The notes under the pieces: model-generated
What the model was told of the DNA's origin: nothing
Databases searched by the model: none
What the model saw: the letters and a program-made list of their open reading frames with translations, nothing else
Origin: Gammaproteobacteria bacterium
GTDB taxonomy: Bacteria; Pseudomonadota; Gammaproteobacteria; Chromatiales; Chromatiaceae
Length of the DNA stretch: 55,235 nt
Reading direction: 5' to 3'
Assembly (NCBI GenBank): GCA_024510845.1
Contig: JANEMA010000009.1
Span: 1 to 55,235 of the forward strand
In this document: positions 1 to 10,357 of the stretch, one piece after another
How the letters are laid out: the number at the start of each line of letters is the position of its first letter
How positions within the stretch are numbered: the stretch's first letter is position 1
Position numbers and translations under genes: made by a program

Positions 1-134
1 ACACCGTGAACCTACCCACCATTTGCTAAAAACCATAAATATCCCTTCGTCCACTTCCAACAGGCCGTCGAAGAATTCTCGGAATTCCGCAAGATCGGCC
101 TGGGATTTCGTCATTGATACTCGGACGACCGGCA

Positions 135-335
135 CGGCTGAACGGGAGACCTCCATGAGGATGGCCCAGCTCCGAGGGGTTGGTGTGTCTGGAAACAGGC
201 GAATCGGACCAAATCGGCCAATTTCCGGCCAGAGGGCAGAAATTGCCCCGCTTCATCCGTCGCTCACCATCAGAAAAGGCCGCATCAGTCGGGTCGTTTT
301 CAACAACCTGTCAATTCGGGTCGACATTGGCCATC
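135..335 (+). pseudogene. IS5-family transposase remnant, 3' end
   Basis: This stretch matches the C-terminal coding end of the IS5-type transposase remnant at 22745-22930 (read there on the minus strand). Both share the run around GNRRIGP in one frame and LETGES..QIGQFP in another, followed by a similar segment ending in a short phenylalanine-serine tail. No intact transposase frame is left and no terminal inverted repeats were found. The flanking bases 1-134 and 336-460 hold no recognisable gene. Divergence from the other copy suggests an old insertion. The family assignment rests on the better preserved second copy. Confidence 0.55.
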
Positions 336-460
336 ACCAGAAAGCGACTGATGGAAACCCCGGGGTTGGCCTCTCCGGCGACTCCGCCCTCTGTTCAGAG
401 GCCATGCCAGCAGGATACTATCGCCTCCATTGGCCGATGCACCCACATGGACAGAACGAC

Positions 461-1936
461 ATGAGCAGCAGCAACGTCATCGAACACCGCCTGAAACAGC
501 TCGAGACCCACCTCGAGCAGGAAAACCCGATCCTCCTCAACGCAGTCCAGAGCTTTCGAAAACTGGATCTGGTCGCTCGACGCATGAGGCTGCTCGGCAA
601 CAACGAATCATACGCCACCCAGATCCCCTGGTGGCCGCTGATCTCGGTGCTGGGTACTTTCTCGGCGGGCAAGTCCACCTTCATCAACGACTGCCTCGGC
701 GAAAAGCTGCAACGCAGCGGCAACCAGGCAGTGGATGACCACTTCACCATCATCTGCTACAGCAATCAGCAGGAATCACACACCCTGCCCGGTGTGGCGC
801 TGGACTCCGATCCTCGCTTCCCGTTCTATAAGATCAGCGCCGAGATCGAAAAGGTCTCGGCAGGAGAGGGATCACGCATCGATGCCTATCTGCAGCTCAA
901 GACCTGCGGCAGCGAACGGCTGCGCGGCAAGATCATCATCGACTCACCCGGATTCGATGCCGACGCCCAGCGCACTTCCACCTTGCGCATCACCGATCAC
1001 ATCATCGATCTGTCCGATCTGGTGCTGGTGTTCTTCGACAGCCGCCACCCCGAACCCGGCGCCATGCGCGACACCCTCAACCACCTGGTAGACAAGACCA
1101 TCCACCGACCGGACTCGGGAAAGTTTCTCTACATTCTCAACCAGCTCGATACCACGGCACGCGAAGACAATCCCGAAGAGGTCGTCGCCGCCTGGCAGCG
1201 CGCTCTGGGGGAACGCGGGCTCACTGCCGGACGCTTCTTCACCATCTTCAGCAAGAGCGCATCCAATCCGATCGAAGACCCGGCGCTTCGTGACCGCTTC
1301 GAGAAGAAGCGCGACACCGACTTGGCCGAGATCCATGCGCGCATGCAGCAGGTGGAAGTGGAACGCGCCTACCGCATCGTCGGCAGCCTGGAGAAGACAG
1401 CGCGGGACATCGAGGAGAAGGCCGTCCCCGCACTGCTCGAGCTGATCCAGACCTGGCGCCGTCGCATACTGATCGGCGATGCTCTGCTCCTGGCCTGCTG
1501 CCTGCTTCTCTATGGCTACCTGAACAGCAACCTCCTGCAGGCCGTTTGGCATTGGCTGAACCAAAGCCCGTTACGCCTGTTACTGGGCGTGCTGGGCGCC
1601 TGGCTGACTTGGCTGGGACTGCACTTCGGAGTCCGCAAGCTGGCGGCGCGCTCACTGCACACCATGGCACGACGCCTAGCCAGTGAGCACGGCATTCGCG
1701 GCAATCTCACAGCTGCTTTCCTGGCCAATACAGCACCCTGGCGCAGCATCTTCAGCAAGAAACCACGCGGCTGGGCACGCCGCGACCGGCGGCGCATCGC
1801 CGAGGTGCTGGAAGACACCGATCGCTACGTGCAGGATCTCAACGACAGCTTCACCAACCCCTCTGGCCGCCCTTCCATGGGCTTCGAAGCCGGGGTGACA
1901 ACCCCCGAGCCACTGGTCACCAACAGCGAGGAATGA
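461..1936 (+). CDS. Dynamin-like GTPase, membrane-anchored
   Basis: A 491-residue P-loop GTPase of the dynamin/EHD-like group. Visible motifs are G1 GTFSAGKS (about residues 65-72), G3 DSPG (161-164) and G4 NQLD (227-230). Two hydrophobic segments near 336-354 and 372-390 form a membrane hairpin, so the GTPase domain probably sits on the inner membrane. Relatives act in membrane remodelling or stress protection, but the exact role here is unknown. The frame stays open upstream to base 23, but that part runs through the IS remnant, so ATG 461 is the natural start. Downstream is a 273-base gap with no gene seen before nadA. Confidence 0.8.
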   Translation: MSSSNVIEHRLKQLETHLEQENPILLNAVQSFRKLDLVARRMRLLGNNESYATQIPWWPLISVLGTFSAGKSTFINDCLGEKLQRSGNQAVDDHFTIICYSNQQESHTLPGVALDSDPRFPFYKISAEIEKVSAGEGSRIDAYLQLKTCGSERLRGKIIIDSPGFDADAQRTSTLRITDHIIDLSDLVLVFFDSRHPEPGAMRDTLNHLVDKTIHRPDSGKFLYILNQLDTTAREDNPEEVVAAWQRALGERGLTAGRFFTIFSKSASNPIEDPALRDRFEKKRDTDLAEIHARMQQVEVERAYRIVGSLEKTARDIEEKAVPALLELIQTWRRRILIGDALLLACCLLLYGYLNSNLLQAVWHWLNQSPLRLLLGVLGAWLTWLGLHFGVRKLAARSLHTMARRLASEHGIRGNLTAAFLANTAPWRSIFSKKPRGWARRDRRRIAEVLEDTDRYVQDLNDSFTNPSGRPSMGFEAGVTTPEPLVTNSEE

Positions 1937-2209
1937 GCGCACGCATCGGTTATCAACCTGCTCGACCCCGATAGTGATCGTGCTTCGGGTGACAGCAGGG
2001 GTCAGAGCTACTCGCTCTACCAAGCTTCCCCCCTGCTGCCCTACCCGTTCTCGGATACCCTGCACACCCACATCGTACCGCCCCGCCACGGTGACGCCAG
2101 CGGGGCACGTGGAGCCAATTGATCGTGGTCTCTGGAAGAAGTGCGTGCATTCGCGTAATTGGTGCCATATCCATTAAAATTTCGCCATATTTCTCACGGC
2201 TAGAACCCC

Positions 2210-3256
2210 ATGAAACCGCAAATCACCAAACCATCGAGTCCGCAGCGTATCCAAGTACCACCGCACCCGTCGTGGCCAACGCTCTCGCCCGACGAGCACG
2301 AGACACTGCGCAAATGCATCAAACAACTCATGCGCGAACGTGATGCCGTGCTGGTCGCCCATTACTACGTCGATGGCGAGCTGCAATCACTGGCCGAGGA
2401 GACAGGCGGCTGCGTGGCTGACTCACTGGAAATGGCCCACTTCGGTGCACGCTCCGATGCCCGGACCCTGGTGGTATGCGGCGTGCGCTTCATGGGCGAA
2501 ACCGCCAAGATTCTCAACCCCGAAAAAACCGTGCTGATACCCGACCTCAGCGCCACCTGCTCGCTCGACGAGGGCTGCCCAGCCGAGGCCTTCAGTGCCT
2601 TCTGCGACCAGCACCCCGACCGTACTGTGGTGGTGTATGCCAATACCAGCGCTGAAGTGAAGGCACGTGCCGACTGGACCGTGACATCGGGCATCGCACT
2701 GGACATCGTGCGTCACCTGCACCAGCGAGGTGAGAAGATCCTCTGGGCTCCGGACAAACACCTGGGTCGCTACGTGCAGCGCCAGACCGGAGCAGATATT
2801 CTGCTGTGGGATGGCAGTTGCGTGGTACACGAGGAATTCAAGGGCTTCGCGCTCGAGCGTCTGCGCCGACTGCACCCGGAGGCGGCTGTATTGGTGCACC
2901 CCGAGTCACCCGACGATGTGGTAGGCCAGGCCGACGTGGTCGGTTCGACCACCGCACTGATCAAGGCGGTGAAAGATCTCCCCAACGAGGAGTTCATCGT
3001 CGCCACCGACGACGGCATCTTCTGGAAGATGCAACAGGCCGCTGCTGGCAAGAAACTCATCTCTGCGCCAACTGCTGGCGAAGGCGCCACCTGCGAGTCC
3101 TGCGCACACTGCCCCTGGATGGCCATGAACGCCCTGCAAAACCTCGAGACCACACTGCGCGAGGGCCGGGGCGAGATCCACATCGACGAGGCAGTCCGCC
3201 AGCGTGCGGTGGTCTCCATCCAGCGCATGCTGGACTTTACCAAACGGCGAGGATGA
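2210..3256 (+). CDS. nadA: Quinolinate synthase NadA
   Basis: Condenses iminoaspartate with dihydroxyacetone phosphate to quinolinate, the second step of de novo NAD synthesis, using an oxygen-sensitive [4Fe-4S] cluster. The 348-residue protein carries the expected cysteines: C117 (ATCSLDEGC), C204 (DGSCVVH) and the C295-x2-C298-x2-C301 motif near the end. The substrate-binding HYY and the MGETAK segment are also present. Neither nadB nor nadC is in the window. Its stop codon lies one base from the end of the convergent ribE. Confidence 0.97.
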   Translation: MKPQITKPSSPQRIQVPPHPSWPTLSPDEHETLRKCIKQLMRERDAVLVAHYYVDGELQSLAEETGGCVADSLEMAHFGARSDARTLVVCGVRFMGETAKILNPEKTVLIPDLSATCSLDEGCPAEAFSAFCDQHPDRTVVVYANTSAEVKARADWTVTSGIALDIVRHLHQRGEKILWAPDKHLGRYVQRQTGADILLWDGSCVVHEEFKGFALERLRRLHPEAAVLVHPESPDDVVGQADVVGSTTALIKAVKDLPNEEFIVATDDGIFWKMQQAAAGKKLISAPTAGEGATCESCAHCPWMAMNALQNLETTLREGRGEIHIDEAVRQRAVVSIQRMLDFTKRRG

Positions 3257-3257
3257 C

Positions 3258-3917
3258 TCAGACCTTGAACCCGGCGCGGACCAGAAGCGCAAGATCCACC
3301 CCACCGCTGCCAGCCTCGACCGCACGCTCGCCCAGCAGCAGGCGTTCCAGATAACGAGCCAGCAGATCGACCTCCAGATTCACCCGACGCCCCGGCGCAT
3401 ACTCGTCCATGATGGTCTCCTGGAGGGTATGCGGCACGATATTCAGTTCGAATACCGCACCATCTACCGCATTCACCGTGAGGCTGGTGCCATCCACCGT
3501 GACCGAGCCCTTGTGCGCGATGTAACGTGCAAGTTCATCCGGCGCTCGCACCCGAAAGCGCACCGAGCGGGCATCATCGTGGCGCTCCAGAATCTCACCC
3601 AGGCCGTCCACGTGACCCGACACCAAATGCCCGCCGAGGCGAGTCTGCAAGGTCAGTGCCTTCTCCAGGTTCACCCAGCGGCCGGGACGCAGACTACCCA
3701 GCGAGGTCAGCGACAGAGTCTCGTTGGAGACATCGGCGGAAAAGCCGTCACCCGGTAGATCGACAGCGGTCAGGCACACACCATTGACCGCAATGCTGTC
3801 ACCCAGAGCCACATCGGTCAGATCCAGCTGGCCACTGGCAATGTGCAGGCGCAGATCGCCGCCACGCGGTTCCAGGCGGCGTACCTCACCGATGGCCTGA
3901 ATGATGCCGGTGAACAT
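3258..3917 (-). CDS. ribE: Riboflavin synthase, alpha subunit
   Basis: Catalyses dismutation of two 6,7-dimethyl-8-ribityllumazine molecules to riboflavin. At 219 residues it has the usual length and two tandem lumazine-binding domains. The N-terminus MFTGIIQ is diagnostic, followed by GDSIAVNGVCLT in the first repeat and GSVTVDGTSLTVN in the second. It stands alone here, without ribD, ribBA or ribH next to it, whereas many relatives have a rib operon. The gene is convergent with nadA, with a one-base gap. Confidence 0.96.
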   Translation of the reverse strand: MFTGIIQAIGEVRRLEPRGGDLRLHIASGQLDLTDVALGDSIAVNGVCLTAVDLPGDGFSADVSNETLSLTSLGSLRPGRWVNLEKALTLQTRLGGHLVSGHVDGLGEILERHDDARSVRFRVRAPDELARYIAHKGSVTVDGTSLTVNAVDGAVFELNIVPHTLQETIMDEYAPGRRVNLEVDLLARYLERLLLGERAVEAGSGGVDLALLVRAGFKV

Positions 3918-4210
3918 GACTCTCCTCTCTCGCCTTTCATGGTAATGGCCCGCCAGTATAGGCCAGATCCGCTACGCGCCGCAGAAATCCTGGATAGCCG
4001 TCCCTATCTTCACCGCGAGACGCCATGAAGCTTCGGAAGGGTATCACTCACCGGCCTTCGATCGGATATTCCAGCGCACCGAGATCCGTACCGCAAACCA
4101 GGAAGACAAGCCGATCAAGAGTAAGAGCGATAGCATCGAGGACGAAAACAAGGCGGCCAACGCAACCTGATCCCGTATCGCGTATCATCACCTCTTTTCG
4201 GGGAGATGCC

Positions 4211-5566
4211 ATGCCACGCCTGCTGCTTGCCACCCTCCTGCTGCTCGGATCGATCGCCACAGCGCCCGCCGCATTGCCGGTGGCAGTGGACGGGAAGCCC
4301 CTGCCCAGCCTGGCCCCCATGCTGGATCGGGTCACCGCCGCAGTGGTCAACATCGCCACCAGCAATCAGCGCAAGCTGCGCCGCCGCCCGCTGTTGGACG
4401 ACCCCTTCTTTCACTGGTTCTTCGAGGGCATCCCCCAAGAACGGCAACGGCAGGCCCAGAGCTTGGGATCGGGAATCATCGTCGATGCGCGCAAGGGACT
4501 GATACTGACCAACCACCACGTGATCGAGGAGGCCGACGAGATCCGCGTCACCCTCAAGGACGGTCGCAGCTTCCGTGCACGCCTGCTGGGAAAGGACCCA
4601 GAAATGGACATTGCGGTGTTGCAGATCCCGGCCGAGGATCTCACCGCCATCCCCTGGGGCAATTCGGACGAACTGCGAGTAGGGGATTTCGTGGTCGCCA
4701 TCGGCAGCCCCTTCGGTCTCAGCCAGACGGTGACCTCCGGCATCGTATCGGCACTGGGACGTAGCGGCTTGGGCATAGAGGGCTATGAAAACTTCATCCA
4801 GACCGATGCCTCCATCAATCCCGGCAACTCCGGGGGGCCGCTGGTCAACCTGCGTGGCGAACTGGTAGGCATCAACACTGCCATCCTGGCACCGGGTGGC
4901 GGCAACGTCGGCATCGGCTTCGCCATCCCCGGCAACCTGACGCGCGAGGTACTGCGCCAGATCGTGGAATACGGTGGACTCAAGCGTGGCGTGTTCGGCG
5001 TCAGCATCCAGAACCTGAGCGGCAACCTGGCGCATGCACTGGGCCTGGAGCGCCCACGCGGCGCACTGATCGCCGAGGTGCGCCCAAGATCTCCCGCCGA
5101 ACAGGCCGGCCTGCAAGTCGGCGACGTGGTCACCCACATCGACAATCACGATATCGCCAACGCCAGCGACTTCCATGCACGCCTGGGACTGGCGCGCATT
5201 GGTCAGAATATCCGCTTGCGAGTACTGCGTGGGGGCAAGACGCTGAGTCTGGATGCCACCATCGCCGGCCCCTATGCAGGCTTCGTGCCGGGCGAACGCC
5301 TCGCACCAATGTTCGCCGGCGCCCTGCTCGGCGAGGTAGTGGACGAATCACGCTTCGGTCGCAATCCGGCCGTTGTAGTCGGCACGGTCACTACAGACTC
5401 CGCCGCTTGGCACGAGGGTCTGCGCGAGGGTGACGTGATCTACGAGATCAACGGCCACCGGGGAACCAGCATCCAACAACTCACCCGGCTGCTGCGAGGC
5501 ACTCCCCATATCTGGCAGATCAGGTTGCGGCGGGGAGAGCATCTGCTGACGCTGATTTTTCGCTGA
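4211..5566 (+). CDS. degQ: Periplasmic serine protease, DegQ/HtrA family
   Basis: An HtrA-type protease and chaperone of the periplasm, 451 residues. A signal peptide (about 1-20, ending in an A-x-A site) is followed by a trypsin-like domain with the triad H103 (TNHHVI), D133 (MDIAVL) and S207 (GNSGGP), then two PDZ domains. The frame continues upstream to 4025, but ATG 4211 gives the signal peptide and is preceded by GGGGAG a few bases away. The length and the short N-terminal loop fit DegQ/MucD better than DegP. No anti-sigma or rseAB genes lie next to it. Confidence 0.93.
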   Translation: MPRLLLATLLLLGSIATAPAALPVAVDGKPLPSLAPMLDRVTAAVVNIATSNQRKLRRRPLLDDPFFHWFFEGIPQERQRQAQSLGSGIIVDARKGLILTNHHVIEEADEIRVTLKDGRSFRARLLGKDPEMDIAVLQIPAEDLTAIPWGNSDELRVGDFVVAIGSPFGLSQTVTSGIVSALGRSGLGIEGYENFIQTDASINPGNSGGPLVNLRGELVGINTAILAPGGGNVGIGFAIPGNLTREVLRQIVEYGGLKRGVFGVSIQNLSGNLAHALGLERPRGALIAEVRPRSPAEQAGLQVGDVVTHIDNHDIANASDFHARLGLARIGQNIRLRVLRGGKTLSLDATIAGPYAGFVPGERLAPMFAGALLGEVVDESRFGRNPAVVVGTVTTDSAAWHEGLREGDVIYEINGHRGTSIQQLTRLLRGTPHIWQIRLRRGEHLLTLIFR

Positions 5567-5589
5567 CCCCGCAGGCCGAAGCGGCTGTG

Positions 5590-6420
5590 ATCGCCCCATG
5601 AAAAAGCCCTGCATGCAAGCAAGCCCCGCCATGCGTACCTGTTGCAATACCTGCTCGTTTTCCACGCCTTCTGGCCAGGTTCGCAAATCAGAGTGATATC
5701 GAACCTGACGATATCCAGTGGTATGCCGGTCAGATAACGCAATGAGAAATAGCCACTACCGAAATCCTCGAGTGCGACCTGAAACCTCTACTACGCATAA
5801 TCAGAGGGGCCTCTGCCACCTCGATGACGATACAGGTATCGAACAGGAAAAAACGGAAGGACTTCAATGTGGAGGCGATGTCTCTACCCGAGATAGAGGG
5901 AGCCGACAAATTGATCGAAACACCCGAATACAACGCCCGTAGAAACGGAAATCTGCCGGCGTCGTAGGATAACGACTGCAATAACCCAGGCGGTATTCCA
6001 TTCGGTTGCCAGGCAACTTCGGGCTCGGAGGACAGAATATCTCCTGCCTGGGGTGCGATACTGAGTATGATGGCACGCGCCATCGGGTGTACCGGGCCAG
6101 ATAACGGCTCAATGCGTACCCCCGGCACTGTGACCAATCACCACCACACACCTGCCCGCGTGCCGGGCAAGCCATTTGGTTCGGCGTACCACTTCCCATC
6201 CAGGTCGTGCAGATGCAACACCCCACACTGCAGGCTCTGACTGCGACACGACACTCCCAGGCTCAAGATCGACAACAAGCACAATATACCTTGCCTCGTT
6301 CAGCGCCTCACCCAATGCCACACCGTGACAAAGTACCGCATCTGCAGAAAACCGTGCAGAACGAGAGCTGACCTGCCCTTTCCACATCACCTTCGGGCAA
6401 CCCGGTAGTGGCCGGGGCCT
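5590..6420 (-). pseudogene. Decayed GGDEF-EAL (cyclic di-GMP) gene
   Basis: Between degQ and purA the minus strand carries EAL-domain fragments spread over several frames. About 5590-5686 reads GVENEQVLQQVR..GLACMQGFFMGR (EAL C-terminus). About 5686-5790 reads VALEDFGSGYFSLRYL followed by GIPLDIVRFD (the DDFGTGYSSL region). About 5800-6137 reads SGVSINLSA and EPEVAWQPNGIPPG (positions of SxNLS and of the EAL motif). Upstream, to about 6420, RYIVLVVDLEP and VRRTKWLARHAG resemble a GGDEF domain. Frameshifts, deletions and a lost EAL signature mean it cannot encode an active phosphodiesterase. The reading is by eye; the EAL part is clear and the GGDEF part is weaker. Confidence 0.72.
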
Positions 6421-6539
6421 ATGGCCATTTCCAGCTCGGCGAGCTTGGCAAGACTCGCCCCGGCGAGCACACAACCCGTGACCACCAGCAGGCATAAACG
6501 GAAAAACTCCGGAATGGCAGGTTCACGCAGCGAATGCGT

Positions 6540-7850
<1,311 letters not shown>

Positions 7851-7863
7851 TTAGTTTGATCGA

Positions 7864-9054
7864 TCATTCGTACGAACACAGCACCCAGTCTCCATCCTCC
7901 AGTCGCAACTGTTCGCCAATGCCAGCCTCATCCGGGCATATCACCTGACCAGGCAGCTCACGGACCACTACACGGCCAGACGCACGCAATTCGCGGATAC
8001 GTGCGTCGAGTGCTGGATCGGTGACCCCCGGCGCGAGTACGGCCGGCTCCTCCGCCAGCACACCGACATCACCCAGCAACATCAGCGTCTTGATATCAGC
8101 ACTGAAGCCGGTGGCCGAACGCGCACGTCCGAACTTCTCGCCAATATGATCGTAGCGACCACCGCGCGCCACCTCGTTGCCCTGCCCCGGGACAAAGGCA
8201 GCAAACACCACTCCGGTCTGGTAGTGATAGGCGCGCAGTTCGGCCAGATCGTAATGTACCGGGATATCCGGCAGGCTGTGCGCAAGCTGCCGGCCCAGTG
8301 CATCCAGGTAGTCGATTGCCGCCAGCACGTCCTGCGGCGCCTCGGCCAACGCCTCGTACGCCCTGCTCAGCACCTCAGCATCACCATTCAAATCGGCGAG
8401 AACCTCGAACATGGCGGCCTGCGCGGGCGGCAGATCGAAACCGGCCACCAGTTCACTGATCTCGGGCCGTGCCTTGCGTTGCAGGGTCTCGAACAAGGCG
8501 GATTCCTGCCACCCGTCCAACCCAGCCTGACGAGCCAGACCGCGAAAGATGCCGACATGTCCCAGGTCGAGATAGATTTCGGACAGCCCGGCGATATGCA
8601 ACGTCTCCATCATCAGGCACAGCACCTCGGCATCCGATTCGATACCGGCGTGTCCGTACAGCTCGGCACCGATCTGCAAGGGACTGCGCGAAGAGGAGAA
8701 ACCGTCCGGCCGGGTACGCAGCACACTGCCCATGTAACACAATCGGGTAACCCCTTGCTGTTGCAACTGGTGGGCGTCGATGCGCGCTACCTGCGGCGTC
8801 ATATCGGCACGAATACCAAGCTGGCGCCCACTGAGTTGATCGGTGAATCGGAAGGTCTGGAATTCCAGATCCTTGCCCGCTACGGCGAGTAACGAATCCA
8901 GGTATTCGATCACTGGCGGGACCACCAGGCGATACCCCCAACTCCGATAGGTATCGAGCAGGCGACGACGCAGGACCTCGAGCACCGCAGCCTGCTCGGG
9001 CAACAACTCGTCGATGCCTTCGGGCAACAGCCAGCTACGATCTTGTTCGTTCAT
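7864..9054 (-). CDS. hisZ: ATP phosphoribosyltransferase regulatory subunit HisZ
   Basis: A 396-residue class II histidyl-tRNA synthetase paralogue. It has LLPEGIDELLPEQA at the N-terminus, the RADMTPQVARI motif 2 region and ARGGRYDHIGEKFG where HisRS has motif 3. Such proteins do not charge tRNA. They form a complex with the short form of HisG and make histidine feedback inhibition possible, so a short hisG is expected elsewhere in the genome. ATG 9054 overlaps the stop of the DUF2065 gene as ATGA, pointing to coupled translation. The longer open frame upstream overlaps that gene and was rejected. Confidence 0.92.
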   Translation of the reverse strand: MNEQDRSWLLPEGIDELLPEQAAVLEVLRRRLLDTYRSWGYRLVVPPVIEYLDSLLAVAGKDLEFQTFRFTDQLSGRQLGIRADMTPQVARIDAHQLQQQGVTRLCYMGSVLRTRPDGFSSSRSPLQIGAELYGHAGIESDAEVLCLMMETLHIAGLSEIYLDLGHVGIFRGLARQAGLDGWQESALFETLQRKARPEISELVAGFDLPPAQAAMFEVLADLNGDAEVLSRAYEALAEAPQDVLAAIDYLDALGRQLAHSLPDIPVHYDLAELRAYHYQTGVVFAAFVPGQGNEVARGGRYDHIGEKFGRARSATGFSADIKTLMLLGDVGVLAEEPAVLAPGVTDPALDARIRELRASGRVVVRELPGQVICPDEAGIGEQLRLEDGDWVLCSYE

Positions 9055-9242
9055 GATCTCACCAGGTACAACAGCAGCACACCGAATGCCATGGCGCAAA
9101 AACCGAAAGCGCGCAACCACTGGTCACCCAACCCAGCGAGCCGACGTACTGCGTCACGATAGCCGCCTGGCGAAAGGAACGGCAGCACGCCTTCGATCAC
9201 GAACACCAATCCCAGCGCCGCGAGAAAATCCTGCCACCACAT
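9051..9242 (-). CDS. Small DUF2065 membrane protein (YjeT-like)
   Basis: A 63-residue protein with two hydrophobic stretches: LAALGLVFVIEGVLPFL, and FGFCAMAFGVLLLYLV at the C-terminus. The intervening PGGYRDAVRRLAGLGD segment is typical of the DUF2065/YjeT family. It lies between hflC and purA in many Gammaproteobacteria, as yjeT does in E. coli. Its function is not known. The frame is open further upstream, but that part spans a terminator-like hairpin, and known members begin with M-W. The stop codon overlaps the hisZ start. Confidence 0.85.
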   Translation of the reverse strand: MWWQDFLAALGLVFVIEGVLPFLSPGGYRDAVRRLAGLGDQWLRAFGFCAMAFGVLLLYLVRS

Positions 9243-9254
9243 GCCAATTTCCAC

Positions 9255-9276
9255 AAAAAAGCCGGGATACCCCGGC
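9255..9276 (-). terminator. Intrinsic terminator between hflC and the DUF2065 gene
   Basis: On the minus strand a perfect six-base GCCGGG stem with a GTAT loop and CCCGGC arm is followed at once by six T. This is a classic rho-independent terminator placed only 12 bases before the DUF2065 start codon. It would end the hfl transcript, or act as an attenuator for DUF2065-hisZ-purA. Confidence 0.75.
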
Positions 9277-9291
9277 CGGTCGGTCGAAAGG

Positions 9292-9336
9292 CCTTCGGCA
9301 ACACGCCGAAAGGCGGGTGATTCTCGCAAATCACCC
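9292..9336 (-). promoter_or_regulatory. Tandem hairpins preceding the terminator
   Basis: Two further inverted repeats sit just 5' of the terminator on the minus strand. One is at 9315-9336: an eight-base perfect stem, GGGTGATT on the plus strand, with a six-base loop. The other is at 9292-9312: CTTTCGGC paired with GCCGAAGG, one wobble, five-base loop. With the terminator they make three stacked hairpins within about 80 bases. A regulatory role is inferred only from the structure and position. Confidence 0.45.
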
Positions 9337-9478
9337 ACACAAAGTACAGACGGCCCCACCGAACCCGCTGTCAAACCGTCTTCCACCTCTTGCCACTCCC
9401 TCTTCGGCAATACGGCCAATCTCCCCGGCCGAACAACCTTCGCGATCGCAGGTCAGGCCTCCCGCCCTACCACTTCGA

Positions 9479-10357
9479 TCAGGGGTTGAGAGGCTGTTGC
9501 GACCTGAAATAGTGGAAAAACTCCGAGTCAGGATCGAGTACCATCAGGCTCTTGCCGTCACGGAAGACCTTGCGGTATGCCTTGAGACTGCGCCAGAAAT
9601 TGTAGAACTCACGGTCACGGTCGAAGGCCTGAGCGTAAATCTGTGCAGCCTGGGCATCTCCTTCGCCACGCAGCAACTCGGCATCGCGATAGGCGTTGGC
9701 CAGGATCTCGGTACGCTGGCGATCGGCATTGGCCTGGATGCGTTCTGCCGCCTCGGCGCCCTCGGCACGCAGTTCAGCGGCCACACGATGCCGCTCGGTA
9801 CGCATGCGCTCATAGATATTCTCGCTGATCGCTTCCTCGAAATCGATTTGCTTGACCCTCACATCGACGATCTCTACCCCCAGATCGGTAGCCGAGATAT
9901 CAGCTTCCCGTGCCAGCTTGCGCATGATCTCGGTACGCTCGCCGGAGACAACTTCACGGATGGTGCGCTTGCCGAATTCGTCACGCAGCGCGGCGTTGAT
10001 CCGAGCCGAAAGCAAACGCGCAGTCTGCGTGGGACTGCCACGTGTGGAGCGGAAATACTGCGCAACGTCCGAAATACGCCACTTCGCGTAGGAATCGACC
10101 ACCACGAACTTCTTCTCCACGGTAAGGAACCGCTCCGGTTCCAGGTCGAGCGTCTGAATACGCCTGTCGAAGATCTTCACACTCTGCATCAGTGGCGTCT
10201 TGAAGTGCAAGCCCGAATCGTAGTTGGAATCGACGATTTCGCCCAGTTGCAGGCGCATGGCTACTTCGTTCTCCTTGACGATGAAAAAGGAGGCATTGAG
10301 CAATCCTCCCACTACGACGAGCAGGACGAACAGAAACATCGGCTTGGCGGAATTCAT
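9479..10357 (-). CDS. hflC: HflC, SPFH/prohibitin-family regulator of FtsH
   Basis: A 292-residue protein with one N-terminal transmembrane segment (MFLFVLLVVVGGLL) and an SPFH/Band 7 domain beginning FFIVKENEVAMRLQLGE, facing the periplasm. HflC and HflK form a large membrane assembly around the FtsH protease and modulate turnover of membrane proteins. Its ATG shares one base with the hflK stop codon (TGATG). The segment before DUF2065 (9243-9478) has no gene but holds the hairpins listed separately. Confidence 0.96.
   Translation of the reverse strand: MNSAKPMFLFVLLVVVGGLLNASFFIVKENEVAMRLQLGEIVDSNYDSGLHFKTPLMQSVKIFDRRIQTLDLEPERFLTVEKKFVVVDSYAKWRISDVAQYFRSTRGSPTQTARLLSARINAALRDEFGKRTIREVVSGERTEIMRKLAREADISATDLGVEIVDVRVKQIDFEEAISENIYERMRTERHRVAAELRAEGAEAAERIQANADRQRTEILANAYRDAELLRGEGDAQAAQIYAQAFDRDREFYNFWRSLKAYRKVFRDGKSLMVLDPDSEFFHYFRSQQPLNP

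Noticed and set aside
23..460. N-terminal extension of the GTPase frame to base 23
   Set aside because: It runs through the IS5 remnant, has no family resemblance, and the domain starts cleanly at ATG 461.
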